Shown here: piece by piece, positions 36,754-41,475 of the stretch | Numbering within the stretch: the stretch's first letter is position 1 | Layout of the letters: each line of letters starts with the position of its first letter | From: Clostridiales bacterium | GTDB lineage: Bacteria > Bacillota > Clostridia > Lachnospirales > Lachnospiraceae | Assembly (NCBI GenBank): GCA_023663185.1 | Contig: JAMPHY010000024.1 | Coordinates: 1-41,475, forward strand | DNA: 41,475 nucleotides | Direction of reading: 5' to 3' | Notes under the pieces: model-generated | What the model saw: only the letters and a program-made list of their open reading frames with translations | The model's database searches: none | Told to the model about the DNA's origin: nothing | Position numbers and translations under genes: made by a program

Positions 36754-37224
36754 TCAATTTTTCTGTTGCAGTTTTTCCAGTATAGCCATAACATTCGGTT
36801 GGGTTGGCATAAACTTTACACCACGTTTCAACATACCTATAACTTTTTTTGCTTTCTGCTCAATCTCTTTAACCGTATGTTCACTTTTCAGCATCAGATG
36901 ATTTCCGGCTATAGTATATTCCCGCTCTATGTATTCATCTGTTATCGGAAACATATCTTGTATCAAAAATGCACTTTCACGGTCATCACCCAGTTTTACA
37001 ATGTGAAGAATATCACATGGTTTTCCTACCTTTTCTTTCTTCTCCATAATTCTTTTGTATTTATCAATTTGACTGGACAAAGGTATCATCCAGTATATTC
37101 CTGTAATTGTATCTTCAAAGCAATAATAATGCGGTCTATTCCCTCCCTTATTACCTTTAAGGTACGGATCAGCCATATCCTCAAAAAATTGTTCCTTAAT
37201 AATATAAAATCCTGTTTTCTTCAT
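36754..37224 (-). CDS. cptN: Type III toxin, CptN/ToxN-like endoribonuclease
   Basis: A 156-residue toxin of the ToxN/AbiQ-CptN fold. It begins MKKTGFYIIKEQFFEDMADP, continues YYCFEDTITGIYWMIPLSSQ and ends with a helical tail (KKVIGMLKRGVKFMPTQPNV). This fits the short beta-barrel RNases that cut their own antitoxin RNA into repeats. AGGAG lies just before the ATG at 37224, between the antitoxin terminator and the gene. The two 45-nt pseudoknot repeats upstream make the assignment strong. The CptIN subgroup, known from Coprococcus and Eubacterium rectale, fits better than ToxIN, but this is from memory. Confidence 0.85.
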   Translation of the reverse strand: MKKTGFYIIKEQFFEDMADPYLKGNKGGNRPHYYCFEDTITGIYWMIPLSSQIDKYKRIMEKKEKVGKPCDILHIVKLGDDRESAFLIQDMFPITDEYIEREYTIAGNHLMLKSEHTVKEIEQKAKKVIGMLKRGVKFMPTQPNVMAILEKLQQKN

Positions 37225-37243
37225 TCGCTCCTACCCATTATGT

Positions 37244-37274
37244 AAAAAAGTCCCTCACCCTGCGGCGAAGGACT
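37244..37274 (-). terminator. Terminator between antitoxin RNA and toxin
   Basis: AGTCCTTCGCC and GGTGAGGGACT form an 11-bp stem (two G-U) with a 4-nt loop, followed by six Ts on the minus strand. Type III systems use such a leaky terminator to make much antitoxin RNA and little toxin mRNA. Confidence 0.9.
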
Positions 37275-37377
37275 ATACTTTCAACCCAACCACTTATATA
37301 CCGCATATTGGTCAGCGGTAAACTTTCAACCCGACCATTTATATACCACATATCGGTCAGTGGTAAACTTTCTTTGT
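37273..37377 (-). ncRNA. cptI: Type III antitoxin RNA, two pseudoknot repeats
   Basis: Two tandem 45-nt repeats, 37328-37372 and 37283-37327, plus a partial third (GAAAGTATAG). Each reads GAAAGTTTACC... Stem 1 pairs repeat positions 8-13 with 24-29 (TACCAC/GTGGTA in the first, TACCGC/GCGGTA in the second). Stem 2 pairs 17-20 with 39-42 (CCGA/TCGG, then CCAA/TTGG). The interleaving makes an H-type pseudoknot. Of five differences between repeats, four form two compensatory pairs. The RNA would start near 37377. It neutralises the toxin by binding it as a complex. Confidence 0.9.
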
Positions 37378-37383
37378 ACCTAT

Positions 37384-37412
37384 ATTTTAACAAGCACAAA
37401 GAAGAAAGTCAA
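37384..37412 (-). promoter_or_regulatory. Promoter of the antitoxin RNA
   Basis: TTGACT (37407-37412), a 17-bp spacer and TAAAAT (37384-37389) on the minus strand, with the first pseudoknot repeat starting about 12 bp downstream. Strong, near-consensus. Confidence 0.8.
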
Positions 37413-37465
37413 TACGACTTCCATTAAAATTTTATGCAGTTCCCACAAAGTTTATTCTTTGTTTA

Positions 37466-37479
37466 TAAACAATAATTTA
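37466..37479 (+). repeat. Recombination site A
   Basis: TAAACAATAATTTA, plus orientation, encoding the INNNL of hsdS. Identical 14-mers are at 38262-38275 (minus) and 41421-41434 (plus). It is the left end of an 810-bp invertible segment. Confidence 0.8.
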
Positions 37480-38124
37480 GAGCAGCAGGCGCAGTTGTTA
37501 TATGAAGATTTTATAGCAACTAATGATAAAACATATATGGTAATGTCTAACATAATAGATGTTCGTGACGGAACGCATGACTCACCTAAAACACTTCAAT
37601 CTGGTTACCCTTTGGTAACGTCGAAACACCTACTTCCTTTTGGTGTAGATACTAGTTCGACAAACAAAATTAGCGAACTTGACTATAATAAAGCCAACGA
37701 ACGTAGTAAGGTTGATACAAATGATATTCTTCTTAGTATGATAGGAACTGTTGGAATAGTTTCCCTGGTCATTGAAGAAAAAATAAATTTTGCAATTAAA
37801 AACGTGGGTTTATTTAAAACATCAAAATGTCCAGAGTACACATATTATTTACTTTGTTATTTAAAAAGTAAGGAAACAATTCAACATATTGAAAAGTGCA
37901 TAGCAGGCAGTACTCAAAAATATATTAGCTTAAATGAACTTAGAAAGATGCCAATTACTATTCCCAATGCTGTAGCTCTTAATAAGTTCAATAATTTGGT
38001 TGCTCCTTTGTTTTCATTAATAATTGAAAATATCAAAGAAAATAAATCTTTGACTACTGCTAGAGATATCCTTCTTCCTAAACTTATGTCCGGCGAACTT
38101 GATGTTTCCAATATCAATATCTAA
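37466..38124 (+). pseudogene. hsdS: hsdS C-terminal half, silent cassette
   Basis: This is a headless second half of a type I specificity subunit. It begins at the shared INNNL site and continues EQQAQLLYEDFIAT, then one target-recognition domain and the usual end LLPKLMSGELDVSN. From site A to the stop there are about 214 codons after the site. No start codon with a ribosome site precedes it; the frame is open back to 37360 through the antitoxin promoter region by chance. It lies opposite in strand to hsdR and the other half. Inversion between sites A and B would join it to the half at 38262-38813, giving one 398-residue HsdS. Confidence 0.85.
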
Positions 38125-38813
38125 GCCGCTGTGCTACGCTCACAGCAAAGCTGTTCGCTATCGGGCATTCGCCCGATGAAACATTGACGATATGCAGCCT
38201 TATGTGAGCAAGCTCCCAACGGCTGATACCGTCGGTGTTTCGCCCAGCTCATTGCATACGGTAAATTATTGTTTATCTTCATATTCCAATATATTTTCTG
38301 TTCAATACAACTTAAAATATTAACTATTTTATTCTGCGTGCTTAAATCTGGAACTGGAATTTCCATTTTCAAAAAATGTGATTTAGGTAATTGTGGTTGC
38401 GCACTACCTGTCTTAATTTGCTCTATACATTGTTTAAACCACTGACTTTTTAAAACATAATATACATATTGTGCATTAATTGCATTTCTACACCGAATAA
38501 TTAACATACCAGAATTTATCCGAATACTGTTATAGGGAACATCATTATTATAATATGCTACATTACCAACTGTTCCACGAGTTGTAATTACAATATCATC
38601 TCTTAATAGTTTTCCGCTTTTTAAAATATTATCTTTTTCTGCCGAAATAAAGACAACATCGGAAAATAGAAAACCACTAGCAGTAACATTATTAGCAGAT
38701 AAAAACAAGCAATCTCCCTCGTTCATCAGTTCTTCTTTATGTGGATAATTCTTGCCTCTATCACCATCAATAACTTGTAAATCTAAATCTTCAATCTTAA
38801 TTAATTCAAACAT
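38121..38813 (-). CDS. hsdS: hsdS N-terminal half with displaced tail
   Basis: Residues 1-184 are a single target-recognition domain plus central conserved helix of HsdS (starting MFELIKIEDLDLQVIDGDRG and ending KIYWNMKINNNL at site B). The following 46 residues are unrelated and come from the inverted segment's spacer, which is rich in small hairpins (for example ATCGGGC/GCCCGAT at 38158-38175). The protein is thus a half subunit in this orientation. It starts 3 bp after the recombinase stop codon, so the two are co-transcribed. Half-HsdS proteins can sometimes dimerise, but an off state is as likely. The real function depends on inversion. Confidence 0.85.
   Translation of the reverse strand: MFELIKIEDLDLQVIDGDRGKNYPHKEELMNEGDCLFLSANNVTASGFLFSDVVFISAEKDNILKSGKLLRDDIVITTRGTVGNVAYYNNDVPYNSIRINSGMLIIRCRNAINAQYVYYVLKSQWFKQCIEQIKTGSAQPQLPKSHFLKMEIPVPDLSTQNKIVNILSCIEQKIYWNMKINNNLPYAMSWAKHRRYQPLGACSHKAAYRQCFIGRMPDSEQLCCERSTAA
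38262..38275 (-). repeat. Recombination site B
   Basis: The same 14-mer as site A, in inverse orientation, inside hsdS codons for INNNL. Right end of the 810-bp A-B segment and left end of the 3.2-kb B-C segment. Confidence 0.8.
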
Positions 38814-38816
38814 CTT

Positions 38817-39800
38817 TTACCCTATATACTTTCTATGAGCAATCTTTACATTACTCTGCTTAACCATCGCATACTGCAATGTTGTATCTATCTTTCTGTG
38901 TCCTAACAATTGTTGGAGTTGTTCAATCGGCATCCCTTTATCTATTGCCATAGTTGCAAGAGTACGTCTAAATTTATGTGGGTGTACTTTTTGCAAACCT
39001 AACTGTCGCCCAAATTCACGCAGCCGAACTTCAATTCCACCAATTTTCAATCTTTTGTATGGAGCTTTTAAAGACACAAACAATGCGTTATTGCTGTCCG
39101 TTCTGCTATCCAGATAATTCTTTAAATGTATCTTTGTTCGAGCGTCAAAATAAACGACTCTTTCTTTGCTTCCTTTTCCAAAAACGATACATTCCCTTTC
39201 GTTGAAATCAATATCGTCTCGATTGAGCAGTACCATTTCCCCTACACGCATACCGGTTGATGCAAGCATATCAATCATTGCCAAGTCTCTTAATTCTGTG
39301 CAATTATCACGCATAAACTCTAATGCTTCATCTGAATAAGTTTCCTTAATATTTGTAGCGGTTTTGACTCTATGTATCCTTCTCACTGGGCTTTTGAGTA
39401 TATAATCTTCGTCCTCTAACCATGAAAAAAAGCTGGAAAGAATACGACGGATATTATCTATCGTAACTTTGCTTGATTTCTTCTTCTCTTGGTACTCTGT
39501 CAAATACTCCCTAATATCATCTGTAACAATATGTCTCACATCTTTATCCAATTTATCAAGCATTGTATCAATGGTTGCCTTATAATATTTTAGAGATTTT
39601 TCAGAACAGCCTTCAATCCGTTTTGCCGCTAAAAAAAGTTCAACCAGATTTTGTCCGGAATATCTTTCTTCTCCATTGCTCTCCGATACTTCATATTGGA
39701 ATAACACATGCTGCATTACCATCTGCAGTCTTTCCATTTGCGCATTATTCAAATATGGCAACATTCCTTGAATAACATCGTTGATTAAATTTACCTTCAT
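38817..39800 (-). CDS. Tyrosine recombinase, likely hsdS invertase
   Basis: A 327-residue XerC/D-type site-specific recombinase. It has an N-terminal SAM-like core-binding domain (about 45-140). The catalytic set is Arg185 (ASTGMRVGE), His275-x-x-Arg278 (HPHKFRRTLATM), His301 (LLGHRKIDTT) and Tyr310 (LQYAMV). The start at 39800 is preferred since AAGGAG lies 8 nt before it; an ATG two codons earlier is too close. It lies 3 bp upstream of hsdS half 1 and between the inverted 14-bp sites. This is the usual place for the recombinase that shuffles hsdS in phase-variable type I systems. Confidence 0.93.
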   Translation of the reverse strand: MKVNLINDVIQGMLPYLNNAQMERLQMVMQHVLFQYEVSESNGEERYSGQNLVELFLAAKRIEGCSEKSLKYYKATIDTMLDKLDKDVRHIVTDDIREYLTEYQEKKKSSKVTIDNIRRILSSFFSWLEDEDYILKSPVRRIHRVKTATNIKETYSDEALEFMRDNCTELRDLAMIDMLASTGMRVGEMVLLNRDDIDFNERECIVFGKGSKERVVYFDARTKIHLKNYLDSRTDSNNALFVSLKAPYKRLKIGGIEVRLREFGRQLGLQKVHPHKFRRTLATMAIDKGMPIEQLQQLLGHRKIDTTLQYAMVKQSNVKIAHRKYIG

Positions 39801-40028
39801 TGTCATTTCTCCTTCATAGTATTCAAGAGAACGACAATCAACGGCTGTTCCTTTGTTTTAACTCCCGCCGTTGTTGGGAATATGGATACATGCTTACAAA
39901 AGTTTTTCCAATGCTTTAATCAATATAGTGAGTTCTTTATAAATTCTTTCAATCCGCTGCCTGTCCAAATAATTAATAATCATAAATACTTTGATATTCA
40001 TTTTAGTACAGACAGTATAGTCTTATAA

Positions 40029-40301
40029 TCAATCATATTGAATCCTCACTTTCTGTATCGGTGCCAAAAATTCGTGTACATCTACATATAAGTCTTCTAA
40101 TATTGGTATCAAATCAATATATTCTTCTTCATCTTTAGAATTATGATAATATTTTGCCATAACAACTAAATAACCATGGTTCCATTCTTTTATCTGTGTA
40201 TATTTTTCCAGTGAATATGGTGATTTAAACCTAATAACATATCCGCCATATTTAAATACAGTGTATTCTTTTTCACTACTTAATATTGCTTCATTTGGCA
40301 T
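40029..40301 (-). CDS. Hypothetical 90-residue protein
   Basis: A small soluble alpha/beta protein I do not recognise. It begins MPNEAILSSEKEYTVFKYGG and has a Tyr-rich middle (YLVVMAKYYHNSKDEEEYID). No membrane segment or catalytic motif. The start at 40301 has AAAGGA upstream, and the promoter in direct repeat copy 2 fits it. The position, just behind that duplicated promoter, mirrors mntA at the other end of the island, so it may be an addiction or defence accessory gene. Confidence 0.5.
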   Translation of the reverse strand: MPNEAILSSEKEYTVFKYGGYVIRFKSPYSLEKYTQIKEWNHGYLVVMAKYYHNSKDEEEYIDLIPILEDLYVDVHEFLAPIQKVRIQYD

Positions 40302-40318
40302 TTTTCATAATCCTTTAT

Positions 40319-40402
40319 TTTTTGTTTTATTGTACCGCAAGGACTGGACAATTACAACTATCTACGGAAAACAGGGAAACTTCTAATTTTTTCATGCTAC
40401 CA
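40319..40402. repeat. Direct repeat copy 2
   Basis: An 84-bp segment matching 32903-32978 in the same orientation with small gaps. It carries a conserved promoter and a remnant of the methyltransferase 3' end (GSMKKLEVSL in frame, then drift). The copies lie 7.4 kb apart. Confidence 0.75.
40329..40357 (-). promoter_or_regulatory. Promoter of the 90-residue gene
   Basis: TTGTAA (40352-40357), a 17-bp spacer and TACAAT (40329-40334), the same promoter as in copy 1, 28 bp before the start of the gene at 40301. Confidence 0.6.
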
Positions 40403-40423
40403 GCAACCACGCTTTATACCCGT

Positions 40424-40654
40424 TTATATCTCTGTCTGAATTATATTTCCATACTTCTGTTCATCTTGAAAAATTCCATAAACATATGCCGAACTTTCAA
40501 GATATAATCCTGTCTGAATGTCCATAAGTTTATCAAAAGTCTTTGAGTAATAAAAAAGTTGCATTGCCTTATCATACTCAATCTGTAAATCCTTACTTAT
40601 ATACTCAACAATATCCTGAATGCTGTATTCCATCAATTGTTCCTGCTTTGTCAT
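40424..40654 (-). CDS. DUF3791-like protein (second copy)
   Basis: A 76-residue helical protein beginning MTKQEQLMEYSIQDIVEYIS. It resembles DUF3791, small proteins encoded beside DUF3990, as recalled. Its ATG shares one base with the DUF3990 stop (TGATG). The frame extends further upstream to 40729 inside the DUF3990 gene but without a start site. With the first copy it brackets the DUF3990 gene. One or both may be the antitoxin. Confidence 0.7.
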   Translation of the reverse strand: MTKQEQLMEYSIQDIVEYISKDLQIEYDKAMQLFYYSKTFDKLMDIQTGLYLESSAYVYGIFQDEQKYGNIIQTEI

Positions 40655-41160
40655 CACAAAACACCAACTTTCTTTAAAAGTTTTATAGCACGCTCTGTAT
40701 GGAATGAATACTGATTTGTTGCCTTGCAAAATGTCATTCCATCTATCAATGTTTTAAGTGAAATCAACCCATTCTGATATTGACGAAAAAGTACAGTCAT
40801 ATCATCATTAGCAATAGGACCTGACACAATATCATACTTACAATCAAAATTACAATCTTCGCTTTTAAAATCAGTAAATAACCTGTTCCTGTTATTCATT
40901 ACAAATACTGCCCATTTCTCTGATGGCACATTCCCCAAATCCAATACATTTAATCCACTGTTTGTTATAAAATCATCTGCAATTTCATACCTGTTTACAA
41001 TCGGATTTCCGCCGTAAATCTTTGCAACACGTTCCGCCATCTTTTGTGCCTGCTCAGGTATTTCCGTCACATAAAATCCTTTTCCAAAGTCCTTATAAGG
41101 ACGGCATACTCCTAAATCAATAAACTGTATATCAAGATTGGTTCCATGATACAAAATCAT
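40654..41160 (-). CDS. DUF3990 protein, putative ADP-ribosyltransferase-like toxin
   Basis: A 168-residue protein starting MILYHGTNLDIQFIDLG, with YKDFGKGFYVTEIPEQAQKM next. The YHGT near the N-terminus and FGKGFYVT resemble the H and Y positions of the ADP-ribosyltransferase fold, to which DUF3990 is generally related. The catalytic Glu cannot be placed with certainty. Its start overlaps the upstream DUF3791 stop by ATGA, so it is tightly coupled. The three-gene layout suggests a toxin-antitoxin module. Activity is untested here. Confidence 0.7.
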   Translation of the reverse strand: MILYHGTNLDIQFIDLGVCRPYKDFGKGFYVTEIPEQAQKMAERVAKIYGGNPIVNRYEIADDFITNSGLNVLDLGNVPSEKWAVFVMNNRNRLFTDFKSEDCNFDCKYDIVSGPIANDDMTVLFRQYQNGLISLKTLIDGMTFCKATNQYSFHTERAIKLLKKVGVL

Positions 41161-41378
41161 ACCAAAACCCCTCCATTTTTTTCACAAATAATCAGCATAT
41201 CTTCAAGTGCATCTTCAAGCGACAACGTATGTTCAATATCATAATTTTCTTTCAAAAACTCTATTGCTTTATACTCATAAAGAAATCGAAAGGCTTCTTT
41301 TACTTTCAGATTATGTTTATATGCAAACTCGCTGACACAAGCAACGGTATAATTTATCTGCTTTCTTTCTTCACTCAT
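41157..41378 (-). CDS. DUF3791-like protein (first copy)
   Basis: A 73-residue helical protein beginning MSEERKQINYTVACVSEFAY and ending in an acidic stretch. It resembles DUF3791 and overlaps the DUF3990 start by four bases. AAAGGAG lies 13 nt before its ATG. The third hsdS recombination site is only 43 bp upstream, so inversion there would alter what drives this operon. Confidence 0.75.
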   Translation of the reverse strand: MSEERKQINYTVACVSEFAYKHNLKVKEAFRFLYEYKAIEFLKENYDIEHTLSLEDALEDMLIICEKNGGVLV

Positions 41379-41396
41379 AATATAAGTATATCTCCT

Positions 41397-41475
41397 TTCA
41401 CGAATTTATAATATATGCGCTAAACAATAATTTACAGGAGCAACTACTTGTACTTTATAATGAATTAGTAACTGC
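41397..41475 (+). pseudogene. hsdS: Start of a third hsdS piece, cut by the window edge
   Basis: In one frame the plus strand reads ALNNNLQEQLLVLYNELVT, like INNNLEQQAQLLYEDFIAT in the silent cassette at 37466. Site C lies in the INNNL codons. No start codon is apparent. It is probably another headless HsdS second half, partial here. Confidence 0.7.
41421..41434 (+). repeat. Recombination site C
   Basis: TAAACAATAATTTA, the third identical copy, plus orientation, inverse to site B. Together they bound a 3.2-kb segment containing the recombinase and the DUF3791-DUF3990 genes. Confidence 0.75.

Noticed and set aside
36766-37245. 159-residue plus-strand frame
   Set aside because: It is the shadow of the CptN-like toxin; the minus-strand frame has the ribosome site and upstream RNA repeats.
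37273-37377. CRISPR-like reading of the two 45-nt repeats
   Set aside because: The repeats are contiguous without spacers and show paired covariation, so they are a structured RNA, not a CRISPR array.
39894-40001. 35-residue minus-strand frame starting MNIKVFMIINYLDRQRIERI
   Set aside because: It has an ATG and helical look but no ribosome site. It might be a remnant, but support is too thin.

Overview
The window looks like a chromosomal segment of a Gram-positive Clostridia, most probably Lachnospiraceae. The reasons are the moderately AT-rich DNA, strong AGGAGG-type ribosome binding sites, a SCIFF peptide with its radical SAM maturase, a hemZ-hisS-aspS cluster, a fused SecDF, and a YtrA-type GntR/ABC locus. 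No rRNA, tRNA, CRISPR array or insertion sequence was seen. Genus cannot be fixed from the sequence alone. All functional calls are from reading the translations; no database search was run.

Layout. Positions 1-12100 and 12150-18340 are ordinary core DNA, nearly all on the minus strand: a lipoprotein, an XRE regulator, an OmpR-type two-component system, SecDF, the SCIFF pair (scfA/scfB), a small membrane protein, and one plus-strand CNNM/CBS transporter-like protein. An operon-like run follows: hemZ, hisS, aspS, a small gene, bioY and an SseB-like protein. A 141-bp palindromic, MITE-like element sits at the 3' end of secDF. Positions 18340-21170 are patchier: an XRE gene between inverted repeats, a TetR regulator, an HXXEE membrane protein, a rearrangement scar, and an attenuator-like leader behind eno. 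A type I toxin-antitoxin locus (34-aa holin-like peptide plus convergent RNA) lies at 22657-23045. Positions 23163-31054 carry two ABC export loci, one MacB-like with a large surface protein and one YtrA/YtrB-like, followed upstream by a membrane-anchored amidase.

Positions 32200-41475 are a defence/addiction island: MntA-HepT, an RsmC-like methyltransferase coupled to hsdR, a type III toxin-antitoxin system (CptIN-like), a split hsdS, a tyrosine recombinase, and a DUF3791-DUF3990-DUF3791 operon. The two most striking systems are here. First, two 45-nt RNA repeats upstream of the CptN-like toxin each fold as an H-type pseudoknot, and four of the five differences between the repeats are two compensatory base-pair changes. 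Second, three identical 14-bp sites (TAAACAATAATTTA, two on plus, one on minus) lie exactly where three hsdS pieces should join. Inversion between the first two would create a 398-codon hsdS reading into cptIN and hsdR. In the orientation given, hsdS is broken, so the type I system is drawn in an off or half-specificity state. No hsdM is present in the window; it may lie beyond the right edge.

The island thus combines a phase-variable restriction system with up to three different addiction modules, and its flanks carry a duplicated promoter segment (32903-32978 and 40319-40402), which may mark how it was inserted or rearranged.
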